Source: Acinetobacter sp. HY1485 (lineage in GTDB: Bacteria; Pseudomonadota; Gammaproteobacteria; Pseudomonadales; Moraxellaceae). From it: 64,000 nucleotides of DNA. Location of the stretch: positions 124,001 to 188,000 of the forward strand of contig NZ_JANKZG010000003.1 of NCBI RefSeq assembly GCF_027568475.1, given 5' to 3'. A program made the translations under genes and the position numbers. Of this stretch, positions 37,656-47,212 are shown one piece after another. Numbering within the stretch: the stretch's first letter is position 1; every line of letters begins with the position of its first letter. A model generated the notes under the pieces. That model saw only the letters and a list, made by a program, of their open reading frames with translations. It did no database searches and was not told the DNA's origin.

Positions 37656-38633
37656 ATGACCATCGACTTTCAACAAGATATCCTCTCCCCTGTTGCCACA
37701 GACTTTGCAGCGATGGATCAATTTATCAACGAAGGGATTAGTTCTAAAGTTGCTTTGGTCATGTCGGTGAGCAAGCATGTTGTTGAAGCAGGTGGAAAAC
37801 GCATGCGCCCCATTATGTGCTTACTTGCAGCACAAGCCTGTGGCGAAACCGACCTAAAACGTACCCAACGCCTTGCCGCAGTCATTGAAATGCTCCATAC
37901 AGCCACGTTAGTTCATGACGATGTGGTTGATGAATCAAATTTACGCCGTGGTCGCCCTACTGCCAACTCAACATGGAATAATCAAACTGCTGTTTTAGTG
38001 GGTGATTTTTTAATTGCGCGTTCATTTGATTTGTTAGTTGACTTAAATAACATGACATTGTTAAAAGAGTTTTCGACAGGGACATGCGAAATTGCAGAAG
38101 GCGAAGTACTACAACTTCAAGCACAACATCAACCTGATACAACAGAAGAAACCTATCTCAGTATCATTCATGGTAAAACCTCAAGATTATTTCAGCTTGC
38201 AACAGAAGGTGCGGCTCTTTTAGCAGATAAACCAGAATATCGTGATGCCCTAAAACGTTATGCAGGTCACTTTGGGAATGCCTTCCAAATTATTGATGAT
38301 ATTTTAGATTACACTTCTGATGCAGAAACATTAGGCAAAAATATTGGAGATGACTTAATGGAGGGTAAACCCACGTTACCTTTGATTTCGGCATTGGCTA
38401 AAACCACAGGTGACGACCATAAAGTAGTTTACAACAGTATCGCAACAGGTGGCTTAGACGATTTAGAACGTGTGATTAAAATTGTTCACGAAAGTGGTGC
38501 CTTAGACTATTGTCGCGAACGTGCACATGAAGAAACACAGAATGCACTTGATGCACTCAACATTTTACCTGACAGTGCTGCTCGTAATGCGTTATATCAC
38601 TTAGCACAGCTTGCATTGGATCGTATTCAGTAA
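37656..38633 (+). CDS. ispB: Octaprenyl-type polyprenyl diphosphate synthase
   Basis: 325 aa. First aspartate motif LVHDDVVDESNLRRGRPT, second FQIIDDILDYTSD; GGKRMRPIMCLLAAQ and HGKTSRLFQLATEGAAL match the long-chain E-polyprenyl synthases that make the ubiquinone side chain. Chain length (C40 or C45) is not certain from sequence. It is divergent from rplU, as in many proteobacteria, and followed after 11 bases by the SpecificRecomb-family gene. Confidence 0.93.
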   Translation: MTIDFQQDILSPVATDFAAMDQFINEGISSKVALVMSVSKHVVEAGGKRMRPIMCLLAAQACGETDLKRTQRLAAVIEMLHTATLVHDDVVDESNLRRGRPTANSTWNNQTAVLVGDFLIARSFDLLVDLNNMTLLKEFSTGTCEIAEGEVLQLQAQHQPDTTEETYLSIIHGKTSRLFQLATEGAALLADKPEYRDALKRYAGHFGNAFQIIDDILDYTSDAETLGKNIGDDLMEGKPTLPLISALAKTTGDDHKVVYNSIATGGLDDLERVIKIVHESGALDYCRERAHEETQNALDALNILPDSAARNALYHLAQLALDRIQ

Positions 38634-38644
38634 AAGACATTATT

Positions 38645-40669
38645 ATGCCTCAAAAATTTTCGGTTTTATTTTTTCAAATTCAACAACAGCTTGAACATCA
38701 TCAAGCTGTTTTAGATGAACAACCCTTAATTGATTTGGTCGCACTTCTGCGTCCTAAAGATCCCAAAAATCCACAAAAAATTAAACAAAAACTGAGTGAG
38801 TTTATTTTATTTTTAAGTCAAAACCCCGAACATGGTGCACGACTTCAACAGTACATTATTAAAATTATTACACGCTATAAACAAACTACGCTTTACTCAG
38901 ACAGCGGTATTTTATCGTTAGATGGTTTTTGGAACCAATTAGGGCGTCGTATGATGACGCATTTACTTCCACCTATTGTCGATGAAACACATTTACAAGA
39001 TCTGATTGCACGCGTTTTTAACCAACCCTCTGATCGTTATTGGATAGAACGCATTGACTTGCAAGAATGGCAACATATCTTTGCTTATTTTACGCAAGAG
39101 ACAAATACGGTACACATTCAAGAAGATATTCTTAAAGCAATGAATGTGCTGAGTTACCGTATTAGTGGTATTGGCTTATTTCCAGAAATTATTTATGCCG
39201 AACCTAAACTCAATGAGCACGAATCGCCTTTTTTAGCACAAAATCGAGAAATTAGTGATTTTATTGAACAATTTAGAGAACTCATTGATCATGCCAATGT
39301 GATTGGCGCACATCGCCAACCTGATCCTGCACAAGCATTTGTTATGATTGAACAATGCCAAGATGTGGTTAGTAACATTAGACGTGCGACCAAACGTATT
39401 GGCGTTAGTCTTACCCTAACCTATCTACTTACCGTACTTGAACAAAGTTTAGACCGCTTAGAACAACTTATTCATATTTTAAGTAATACCCAACGTCAAA
39501 TTGCGATTCGTAACTTACTATCCGATTTAGTCAAAGCGAATTATAACGAAAAAAGTGTAGGCGCATTACTCTCTACCAATAATGAACTTTTGGCACTTCA
39601 AGTAACCGAAAATGCCAGTAAAACAGGTGAACATTACGTCAGTACAGACAAAAAGGGCTTTTTTGCAATGTACAAAGCCGCTGCGGGTGCAGGCTCTATC
39701 ATTGCATGTATGTCCATTATCAAAATTTTGCTATCTCGCTTATCTCTTGCGCCAATTATGCAAGCGATTAGTTTTAGTTTAAATTATGGTTTAGGTTTTG
39801 TAATTATCCATATTTTAAGTTTTACGGTTGCTACCAAACAGCCTGCCATGACAGCAGCCGCTCTAGCCTCTACCGTACAACAACGCAGAGGTTCACGCAC
39901 GGCGCAACTTGCAGAACTTACAGAACTTATTGTCAATATTATTCGTACTCAGTTTATTGCCATTTTAGGTAATATCTCTATTGCTATTCCTGTTGCAGGT
40001 ATTTTAACGCTACTATGGCCCGTACTTTTTGGACAACATCTGCTTAGTAATGCTAAAGCATCTTACCTTTTACATAGTATTGACCCATTTAGTTCATTAG
40101 CCATTCCGCATGCCGCCATTGCAGGCGTGTGTTTGTTTTTATCAGGGCTAATTGCAGGCTACTTTGACAACATGGCAATCTACCGCAAGATTGGACCACG
40201 CATCAAAAAACATAAAGGCCTGAAAAAATTACTCGGTGAAAAATATCAAACTAAATTTGCAGACTATATGGAACGCAATTTAGGCGCAATCTCAGGTAAT
40301 TTTTTGTTCGGTTTTATGTTAGGTAGTATGGGAACTATTGGCTTTATTTTAGGGTTACCTTTAGATATTCGCCATATTGCATTCGCTTCTGCAAACCTAA
40401 TACAAGGCTTACTCAGTATTGATGGTACACCCGACTTAGGGTTAATTTTGATTTCATGTTTAGGCGTACTCTTAATTGGTTTAACTAACCTTTTTGTAAG
40501 TTTTAGCTTAACCATTATTGTAGCGTTACGTGCTCGTCGTGTACGTTTTGAACAGTGGAAGCCTTTAGCTAAATTAGTCCTTACACATTTCTTTACGCGT
40601 CCAAGTGATTTCTTTTGGCCACCAAAAATTGAAAATAGCGTAAATAAAACACAAAAAAAGGAACATTAA
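38645..40669 (+). CDS. SpecificRecomb-family multi-pass membrane protein (Gcr-like)
   Basis: 674 aa. The N-terminal 320 residues are soluble and helical (e.g. GFWNQLGRRMMTHLLPPI). The C-terminal half has several hydrophobic segments: ISFSLNYGLGFVIIHILSF, FIAILGNISIAIPVAGILTL, IPHAAIAGVCLFLSGLIAGYF and GNFLFGFMLGSMGTIGFILG. The family is annotated as site-specific recombinase after gonococcal Gcr, but nothing here looks like a recombinase catalytic site; a membrane protein of unknown role is the fair description. It follows ispB closely. Confidence 0.82.
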   Translation: MPQKFSVLFFQIQQQLEHHQAVLDEQPLIDLVALLRPKDPKNPQKIKQKLSEFILFLSQNPEHGARLQQYIIKIITRYKQTTLYSDSGILSLDGFWNQLGRRMMTHLLPPIVDETHLQDLIARVFNQPSDRYWIERIDLQEWQHIFAYFTQETNTVHIQEDILKAMNVLSYRISGIGLFPEIIYAEPKLNEHESPFLAQNREISDFIEQFRELIDHANVIGAHRQPDPAQAFVMIEQCQDVVSNIRRATKRIGVSLTLTYLLTVLEQSLDRLEQLIHILSNTQRQIAIRNLLSDLVKANYNEKSVGALLSTNNELLALQVTENASKTGEHYVSTDKKGFFAMYKAAAGAGSIIACMSIIKILLSRLSLAPIMQAISFSLNYGLGFVIIHILSFTVATKQPAMTAAALASTVQQRRGSRTAQLAELTELIVNIIRTQFIAILGNISIAIPVAGILTLLWPVLFGQHLLSNAKASYLLHSIDPFSSLAIPHAAIAGVCLFLSGLIAGYFDNMAIYRKIGPRIKKHKGLKKLLGEKYQTKFADYMERNLGAISGNFLFGFMLGSMGTIGFILGLPLDIRHIAFASANLIQGLLSIDGTPDLGLILISCLGVLLIGLTNLFVSFSLTIIVALRARRVRFEQWKPLAKLVLTHFFTRPSDFFWPPKIENSVNKTQKKEH

Positions 40670-40714
40670 GTTTTTTTTGCGTTATAGTCTTATTTTTGTA
40701 CAGAAAACGAATGC

Positions 40715-40743
40715 TTGAAAAAAAGTGTACTGAGCAGTACACT
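40715..40743 (+). promoter_or_regulatory. Candidate promoter of the PAP2-adeIJK block
   Basis: TTGAAA (40715-40720), exactly 17 bases, TACACT (40738-40743). Each half is off-consensus, but the spacing is right and the element sits 42 bases before the PAP2 ATG. It is overlapped by the palindrome at 40722-40745. Confidence 0.5.
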
Positions 40744-40745
40744 TT
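40722..40745. promoter_or_regulatory. Palindromic operator candidate upstream of PAP2-adeIJK
   Basis: AAAGTGTACT-GAGC-AGTACACTTT: perfect ten-base arms with a four-base spacer covering the -35/-10 spacer and the -10 of the candidate promoter. The layout is that of a TetR-family repressor site. AdeN is the known TetR repressor of adeIJK in A. baumannii, so this may be its site, which is inference; I do not recall the AdeN box. On the minus strand the hairpin is followed by seven T. Confidence 0.6.
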
Positions 40746-40785
40746 GAGCTAGTTACAATCTTGCTTTAGTAAATAGGTGTAATAC

Positions 40786-41370
40786 ATGGCGTATTACTTG
40801 TTGTTCTTAGGAATTTTCTTGAGTGTTTTAAGCGGTTTAATGCTTAAAATTGATAACTCTTTGTTGATATTTGCAGAACATCTTCGTAATGGGCACTTAA
40901 ATAGCATTGCCGTTATTCTTTCTAAAAGTGGAGGAATGCCTGCAATGCTTTTGCTTTTTGGACTTTGTGCTTTATTTTTTTTATATAAAAAGAAATTTCA
41001 TACACTGTCTTTTTTATGCATCGGAACATTTGGCAGTATTGCAATTGGTTGGGTACTTAAGTTTTTAGTTGACCGTCCCCGACCCAGTATTGTTTCTCAT
41101 TTAGTTCCAAGTTATGGCACATCCTTCCCAAGTGCCCATAGCATTTATGCAGCAAGCTTGGCATGTATTACTCTTTATTTAATTCGCCACCTTTCATCTT
41201 CGCGACGTCTCTTCTTGCTATTGTTTGTAGGCTGTTGGGCAATGGTGATGGGACTTTCCCGAATTTATCTAGGCGTTCATTACCCTTCTGATGTAATGGC
41301 CGGCTGGGGACTAGGTTGTACTTGGATTTCGTTACTATGGATTTTCCAAAATCTAAAAGTAAACCAATGA
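40786..41370 (+). CDS. PAP2-superfamily membrane phosphatase
   Basis: 194 aa with five to six membrane segments. All three PAP2 active-site motifs are present: KFLVDRPRPS (KX6RP), PSAHS (PSGH type) and SRIYLGVHYPSD (SRX5HX3D, catalytic His). Such enzymes dephosphorylate undecaprenyl diphosphate, phosphatidic acid or phosphatidylglycerophosphate; the substrate is not told by sequence. It ends 26 bases before the adeI-type start with no terminator between, so it is probably co-transcribed with the pump. Confidence 0.9.
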   Translation: MAYYLLFLGIFLSVLSGLMLKIDNSLLIFAEHLRNGHLNSIAVILSKSGGMPAMLLLFGLCALFFLYKKKFHTLSFLCIGTFGSIAIGWVLKFLVDRPRPSIVSHLVPSYGTSFPSAHSIYAASLACITLYLIRHLSSSRRLFLLLFVGCWAMVMGLSRIYLGVHYPSDVMAGWGLGCTWISLLWIFQNLKVNQ

Positions 41371-41396
41371 ACTTAAAAATCAAAAGAGGTGTAACA

Positions 41397-42566
41397 ATGA
41401 GGTCGGCTAAACTTTGGGTTCCTACCCTCAGTACATGTGCTTTAGCAGTAAGCTTGGCACTTGTAGGTTGCAGTAAAAATTCCGATAATCAACAAAATGC
41501 AGCAGCAAGTCAGCAGCAACAAGCAATGCCTGTAGGTGTCATCACCGCACAACCCCAAAATATTGAACAAGCTGTAGAACTTTCTGGTCGTACAACAGCA
41601 TATCAAGTTTCAGAAGTACGCCCACAAACCAGTGGTGTAATTTTAAAACGATTATTTACTGAAGGTAGTTATGTGCATGCAGGGCAAGCGCTCTATGAAC
41701 TTGACTCACGTACCAATAAAGCAACGCTCAACAATGCAAAAGCAGCTTATTTACAACAAGAAGCAAATTTAAAATCTTTACAAACAAAATTGCGTCGATA
41801 TCAACAATTAGTTGCAAGCAATGCTGTTGCAAAACAAGATTATGATGATTTAGTTGGTGAGGTTGATGTTGCAAAAGCTCAAGTTCAAGCAGCAAAAGCT
41901 ACTGTCGATAGCGCTCAAGTTGACTTAGGTTATTCTACGATTCGTTCTCCTATATCAGGTCAATCTAATACATCTACTGTGACAGCAGGTGCTTTAGTCA
42001 CTGCAAGCCAAACAACTGCTCTTGTGACTATTCAACAACTAGACCCAATCTATGTTGATATTAATCAATCAAGTACTGAATTATTACGTTTGCGCCAACA
42101 GCTAAGCCAAGGTAATTTGGATCGTAGTAATAATACGAAAGTGAAATTACGCTTAGAAGATGGAAGTGATTATTCTGTTGATGGGACATTGGCTTTTTCT
42201 AATGCAAGTGTTGATCAAAGTACAGGTACTGTGACATTAAGAGCAGTTTTCCCAAACCCTAAACATCTTCTATTACCTGGTATGTATACAACTGCACGTG
42301 TTGTACAAGGTGTCGTACCGAATGCTTATCTTATTCCTCAAGTTGCTGTCACTCGTCAACCAAATGGACAAACCACCGTTATGCTTGCAAATGCTAAGGG
42401 AACTGTGGAATCGCGCCAGGTTACAACGCTTGGTGCCCAAGGTCAAAATTGGATTATTACAAAAGGCCTAAATGCAGGGGATCGCGTCATTGTTGATGGT
42501 TTAGCAAAAGTAAAAGAAGGAATGCCTGTACAAGCCACACCCTATCAACCTGCTAAAAAGGGATAA
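41397..42566 (+). CDS. adeI: RND efflux periplasmic adaptor, AdeI-like
   Basis: 389 aa from ATG 41397 (AGAGGTG upstream); the frame opens 27 codons earlier, inside the PAP2 gene. Lipoprotein signal LALVGC. VELSGRTTAYQVSEVRPQ and GVILKRLFTEGSYVHAGQ are the lipoyl motifs, then coiled-coil helices (about 95-150) and STIRSPISGQSNTSTVTAG. TITLRAVFPNP-type and NAYLIPQVAV match the MFP family; sequence from memory is close to A. baumannii AdeI. It joins the inner-membrane pump to the outer-membrane channel. First gene of adeIJK. Confidence 0.93.
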   Translation: MRSAKLWVPTLSTCALAVSLALVGCSKNSDNQQNAAASQQQQAMPVGVITAQPQNIEQAVELSGRTTAYQVSEVRPQTSGVILKRLFTEGSYVHAGQALYELDSRTNKATLNNAKAAYLQQEANLKSLQTKLRRYQQLVASNAVAKQDYDDLVGEVDVAKAQVQAAKATVDSAQVDLGYSTIRSPISGQSNTSTVTAGALVTASQTTALVTIQQLDPIYVDINQSSTELLRLRQQLSQGNLDRSNNTKVKLRLEDGSDYSVDGTLAFSNASVDQSTGTVTLRAVFPNPKHLLLPGMYTTARVVQGVVPNAYLIPQVAVTRQPNGQTTVMLANAKGTVESRQVTTLGAQGQNWIITKGLNAGDRVIVDGLAKVKEGMPVQATPYQPAKKG

Positions 42567-42569
42567 TAT

Positions 42570-45500
42570 ATGGCTAAGTTTTTTATTCATCGACCCATTT
42601 TTGCATGGGTAATTGCATTAGTTATTATGTTAGCGGGTATTTTAACTATTTCAAAAATGCCAATTGCCCAATATCCAACCATTGCACCACCTAAAATTAC
42701 AATTTCTGCAACTTACCCAGGGGCATCCGCGCAAACTGTAGAAAATACAGTCACTCAGATTATCGAACAGCAAATGAATGGCTTAGATGGTCTGCGCTAT
42801 ATTTCATCAAGCAGTTCTGCAACAGGTTCAGCTTCTATTGAGGTGAATTTTAAACAGGGTGTAGATGCAGATATTGCACAAGTACAAGTGCAAAATAAAA
42901 TGCAAACAGCATCAGCTTTATTACCTGATGCTGTACAAACCCAAGGTGTCACCATTAAAAAATCAGGAGCTAGTTTCTTACAAGTTATTGGTTTTTATTC
43001 ACCTGATAACAGCTTAGATGGCGCGTACATCAAAGATTACGTCAATAGCCATATTTCAGATACACTAAGTCGTGTAAGTGGTGTTGGTGAAGTACAAGTT
43101 TTTGGTGGTTCTTACGCAATGCGTATTTGGTTAGACCCTGCAAAACTTACCAGTTATCAACTCACTCCTTCTGATGTTTCAAGTGCTATTACAGCACAAA
43201 ACACCCAAGTCGCGGTGGGTCAACTTGGTGGATCGCCTTCGGTTTCTGGACAGGTACTCAATGCAACTGTAAATGCCCAAAGTTTATTACAAACACCTGA
43301 AGAATTTAAAAATATTATTCTTAAAAATACATCAGGTGCAATTGTTCGGTTAAGTGATGTTGCCAAAGTTGAATTAGGTTCATCTGACTATTCTTTTGAC
43401 TCTAAATACAATAATCAATCCGCTGGTGGTGTTGCAATTCGTTTAGCAACTGGTGCTAATGCACTTGATACAGCCAATAACATTGAAAAGGCTTTAAAAG
43501 ATTTACGCCCGAGTTATCCTAAAGGTTTAAAAGATACGATTGTTTATGACACAACACCGTTTATTAAACTTTCGATTGAAAACGTTGTTCATACTTTAAT
43601 TGAAGCAATTGCCCTTGTATTTGTCGTGATGTTTTTATTTCTACAAAACTGGCGTGCAACTATTATTCCAACACTTGCCGTACCTGTCGTGGTATTGGGT
43701 ACTTTTGTTGTTATTAACCTATTTGGCTTCTCAATCAATACATTAACCATGTTTGCCATGGTACTTGCCATTGGTCTATTAGTAGATGATGCAATTGTAG
43801 TGGTTGAAAATGTCGAACGTGTGATGAGTGAAGAACATGTTGATGCAGTAAAAGCAACTGAAGATTCAATGCAACAGATTTCAAGTGCATTAATCGGTAT
43901 TACTAGTGTATTAACTGCTGTATTTGTCCCTATGGCATTTTTTAGTGGAACCACAGGCGTTATTTATCTTCAGTTCTCTATCACTCTTGTAACTGCAATG
44001 ATTTTATCACTGTTTGTTGCATTAACTTTTACACCTGCATTATGTGCCACTATTTTAAAAGCACATGATAAAGATGCACCGCAAAGCAATAATATTTTTG
44101 CACGCTTCTTTAGATGGTTTAATAGCAGTTTTGATCGCCTATCTCACCGTTACCAAAACGGTGTGAACCGCATGACTCACCATCGTGTATTCTCTGGAAT
44201 TTTTTATATTCTTGTGATTGCCGGTTTAGGCTTTTTAATTAAAACATTACCAACATCTTTTTTACCAGATGAAGATCAAGGTGTTGTCATGACATTGGTT
44301 CAGTTACCTGCTAACTCATCGTTAGAACGTACTGATCAGGTGATGACCCAAGTAACCAATCACTTTTTAAATAATGAGAAAAAAGCAGTTGCTTCTGTAT
44401 TTAGTATTGCAGGCTTTTCATTTACAGGGACAGGCCAAAACCAAGGAATTGCCTTCGTAAAGCTTAAAGATTGGAGTGAACGTACATCTGATGACACACA
44501 AATTGGTGGGATTGTGCAACGTGGTTTAGCTATGAATGCAACCATCAAAGATGCTTCTTTAATTTTTCCATTACAACTTCCTTCAATGCCTGAATTAGGG
44601 ACAAGCCAAGGCTTTGACTTAATGTTAAAAGATACTAATGGGCAAGGTCATGAAAAGTTACTTGCTGCACGTAATGCTATTTTAGGTATGGCCGCTCAAG
44701 ACAAACGCCTCACAAGTGTGCGTCCAAATGGTATGGAAGATGCAGCACAATATCAAATTAATATTGATCAAGAAAAAGCAGGTAGCTTGGGTGTAAGCAT
44801 AACAGATATCAACAATACGATGAGTATTGCTTGGGGTGGCAGTTATGTAAATGACTTCTTGGATCAAGGACGTATCAAAAAAGTTTATCTACAAGGTAGC
44901 GCTGAAAATCGGATGATGCCTGAAGATTTAAATAAATGGTATGTACGTAATAGTAGCGGTAGTATGGTTCCATTTTCTGCATTTGCAGTAGGCCAATGGA
45001 CTTACGGGTCACCTAGCCTTAAACGCTACAATGGTATTTCAGCAATGGAAATTCAAGGTAGCCCTGCTCAAGGTGTAAGTTCAGGTGAAGCTATGCAAGC
45101 CATGCAAGAAATCATGCAAAAACTTCCATCAATGGGATTAACTGGTTTCTCACATGAGTGGACAGGTTTATCACTAGAAGAAACTGAATCAGGTTCCCAA
45201 GGGACTTACCTATATGCTCTTTCATTGATGATTGTGTTTTTATGTTTAGCTGCATTATATGAAAGTTGGTCAATTCCATTTTCTGTATTGCTTGTTGTTC
45301 CACTTGGCATTATTGGAGCATTAAGCTTAACTTTCTTCGGTTTTACCGTTTTGCATAATACTGGGCTTGTAAATAATATTTATTTCCAAGTTGCCATGAT
45401 TGCGGTGATTGGCTTATCTGCTAAAAATGCAATTTTAATTGTAGAATTTGCCAAAGAGCTACAAGAAAAAGGGGAAGATCTTTTTGAGGCGACTTTACAT

Positions 45501-45746
45501 GCTGCCCGACTACGTCTACGACCAATCATCATGACAACACTTGCCTTTGGATTTGGTGTACTTCCACTTGCTTTATCATCAGGTGCAGGTGCAGGTAGTC
45601 AGCATTCTGTTGGCTATGGTGTATTAGGTGGTGTCATCAGTTCAACATTACTTGGAATTTTCTTTATTCCTGTTTTCTTTGTTTGGATTCGTAGTATCTT
45701 TAAGTACAAACCCAAAAATACACACTCTCAGGAGCAAAAATCGTAA
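42570..45746 (+). CDS. adeJ: RND multidrug efflux pump, AdeJ-like (HAE1 family)
   Basis: 1058 aa, typical for AcrB-type transporters. MAKFFIHRPIFAWVIALVIM opens TM1. LPIAQYP-type PIAQYPTIAPP, GLDGLRYISSSSSATGSA and the TM4 proton-relay motif GLLVDDAIVVVENVERV (Asp pair) are present, as is the TM10 Lys in GLSAKNAILIVEFAKEL. AdeIJK gives intrinsic resistance to beta-lactams, chloramphenicol, tetracycline and others in A. baumannii; extension to this strain is inference. Gap of 3 bases from adeI, overlap of 1 base with adeK. Confidence 0.95.
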   Translation: MAKFFIHRPIFAWVIALVIMLAGILTISKMPIAQYPTIAPPKITISATYPGASAQTVENTVTQIIEQQMNGLDGLRYISSSSSATGSASIEVNFKQGVDADIAQVQVQNKMQTASALLPDAVQTQGVTIKKSGASFLQVIGFYSPDNSLDGAYIKDYVNSHISDTLSRVSGVGEVQVFGGSYAMRIWLDPAKLTSYQLTPSDVSSAITAQNTQVAVGQLGGSPSVSGQVLNATVNAQSLLQTPEEFKNIILKNTSGAIVRLSDVAKVELGSSDYSFDSKYNNQSAGGVAIRLATGANALDTANNIEKALKDLRPSYPKGLKDTIVYDTTPFIKLSIENVVHTLIEAIALVFVVMFLFLQNWRATIIPTLAVPVVVLGTFVVINLFGFSINTLTMFAMVLAIGLLVDDAIVVVENVERVMSEEHVDAVKATEDSMQQISSALIGITSVLTAVFVPMAFFSGTTGVIYLQFSITLVTAMILSLFVALTFTPALCATILKAHDKDAPQSNNIFARFFRWFNSSFDRLSHRYQNGVNRMTHHRVFSGIFYILVIAGLGFLIKTLPTSFLPDEDQGVVMTLVQLPANSSLERTDQVMTQVTNHFLNNEKKAVASVFSIAGFSFTGTGQNQGIAFVKLKDWSERTSDDTQIGGIVQRGLAMNATIKDASLIFPLQLPSMPELGTSQGFDLMLKDTNGQGHEKLLAARNAILGMAAQDKRLTSVRPNGMEDAAQYQINIDQEKAGSLGVSITDINNTMSIAWGGSYVNDFLDQGRIKKVYLQGSAENRMMPEDLNKWYVRNSSGSMVPFSAFAVGQWTYGSPSLKRYNGISAMEIQGSPAQGVSSGEAMQAMQEIMQKLPSMGLTGFSHEWTGLSLEETESGSQGTYLYALSLMIVFLCLAALYESWSIPFSVLLVVPLGIIGALSLTFFGFTVLHNTGLVNNIYFQVAMIAVIGLSAKNAILIVEFAKELQEKGEDLFEATLHAARLRLRPIIMTTLAFGFGVLPLALSSGAGAGSQHSVGYGVLGGVISSTLLGIFFIPVFFVWIRSIFKYKPKNTHSQEQKS

Positions 45747-47179
45747 TGCAAACTTTTGGACGCATTGCAGTTTCTGCGCTTACGCTTGCTTTGGCTGCTT
45801 GCCAAAGCATGCGGGGGCCCGAACCTGTTACAAAAACAGATGTTCCGATGCAATATGCATCTAATAATCAAGGAACTTCTATTGCAGCGCAAGGCTACAA
45901 AAACTTTTTCTCTGATGCGCGTTTAATACAAGTTATTGATTTAGCACTTGCTAATAACCGTGACATGCGTACGGCTATATTAAATATTCAAGAAGCCCAA
46001 GCTCAGTATCAAATTACGAAAAAAAATCAATTGCCTACATTTGATGGAAGTGCCGGTTTAACACGTAGCAGTACTCTAAGTACTTCTTATCAACCAACCA
46101 GCGTTTATAGCGTAGGAGTAGGTACAACTTCTTATGAACTAGATTTTTGGGGACGTGTAAGAAGTTTAAAAGACGCTGCTTTAGATAGTTATTTAGCGAC
46201 GCAAAGTGCACGCGATGCAACACAAATTAGTTTAATTAGTGAAGTTGCTGAAGCTTGGCTTACATATTCATATAGCTATGCAAACCTACAACTATCACAG
46301 CAAACTTTAGCTTCTCAAGAACAGGCTTACACTTTAAATAAAAAGCGTTTTGATGTGGGCATTGACAGTGAAGTGCCACTAAGACAAGCACAAATTTCTG
46401 TAGAAACTGCACGCGCAGATGTGGCAAATTACAAAACACAAGTTGCTCAAGCACAAAATGCTCTTAACTTATTAGCTGGACAAACAGTTCCAACAGATCT
46501 ATTGCCAAAACAAACGGTAAAAATAATTACAGAGCAGAAACTACTATCTTCTGGCTTACCAAGTGATTTATTACAAAACCGTCCAGATATACAACAAGCA
46601 CAATATCAACTCAGTGCAGCAGGTGCGAATATTGGTGCAGCAAAAGCCAAACTATTTCCTACTATTAGTTTGACTAGCTCTGCTGGTTACTCATCAACAG
46701 AATTATCTAACTTATTTAAGTCGGGTACATTCGTTTGGTCTTTTGCACCGAGTTTAGATTTACCAATATTTGACTGGGGCACGCGTAAAGCCAATATTCG
46801 TGTTTCTGAAATTGAGCAAAAACTTTATATCACAAGTTACGAAAAAACAGTTCAAACTGCTTTTAAAGAAGTCAGCGATGTATTGGCGACGCGTCAGAAC
46901 CTAGACGAACGTTTAAATGCTCAGCGCCGTTTGGTAGAAGCAACAAATCGTGCTTATCAATTATCTACTGCACGTTTTCGAGCAGGGATCGATAATTATC
47001 TAACTGTACTTACATCTCAACAAAGTTTCTATACTGCACAACAAACGTTATTAGCTTTAGAGCAATCTAATCTCAATAATCAAATTGAGCTATATCAAAC
47101 ACTAGGTGGTGGTGTAAAAACCTATACAGCTGATCAAATTCAGCACCAACCTTCAAGTCAAGAATTACGTCAGCAATAA
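45746..47179 (+). CDS. adeK: Outer-membrane efflux channel, AdeK-like (NodT family)
   Basis: 477 aa. Lipoprotein signal LALAAC with Cys19. Two outer-membrane efflux domains: VIDLALANNRDMRTAILNIQEA in the first, RPDIQQAQYQLSAAGANIGAAKAKLFPTI-type sequence in the second, and the C-terminal LVEATNRAYQLSTARF and GIDNYLTVL. The ATG overlaps the adeJ stop (TAATG). It completes the tripartite pump, followed by a strong terminator. Confidence 0.94.
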   Translation: MQTFGRIAVSALTLALAACQSMRGPEPVTKTDVPMQYASNNQGTSIAAQGYKNFFSDARLIQVIDLALANNRDMRTAILNIQEAQAQYQITKKNQLPTFDGSAGLTRSSTLSTSYQPTSVYSVGVGTTSYELDFWGRVRSLKDAALDSYLATQSARDATQISLISEVAEAWLTYSYSYANLQLSQQTLASQEQAYTLNKKRFDVGIDSEVPLRQAQISVETARADVANYKTQVAQAQNALNLLAGQTVPTDLLPKQTVKIITEQKLLSSGLPSDLLQNRPDIQQAQYQLSAAGANIGAAKAKLFPTISLTSSAGYSSTELSNLFKSGTFVWSFAPSLDLPIFDWGTRKANIRVSEIEQKLYITSYEKTVQTAFKEVSDVLATRQNLDERLNAQRRLVEATNRAYQLSTARFRAGIDNYLTVLTSQQSFYTAQQTLLALEQSNLNNQIELYQTLGGGVKTYTADQIQHQPSSQELRQQ

Positions 47180-47183
47180 TCAT

Positions 47184-47211
47184 AAAAAACGCATCTTCGG
47201 ATGCGTTTTTT
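47184..47211. terminator. Bidirectional terminator after adeK
   Basis: AAAAAACGCATC/GATGCGTTTTTT perfect twelve-base arms with a TTCG tetraloop, between the convergent adeK and 47213-47911 genes. Confidence 0.95.
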
Positions 47212-47212
47212 A

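Noticed and set aside
38645..40669. Mobile element based on a site-specific recombinase name
   Set aside because: There is no recombinase motif, no flanking repeats, and the gene sits in conserved housekeeping context.
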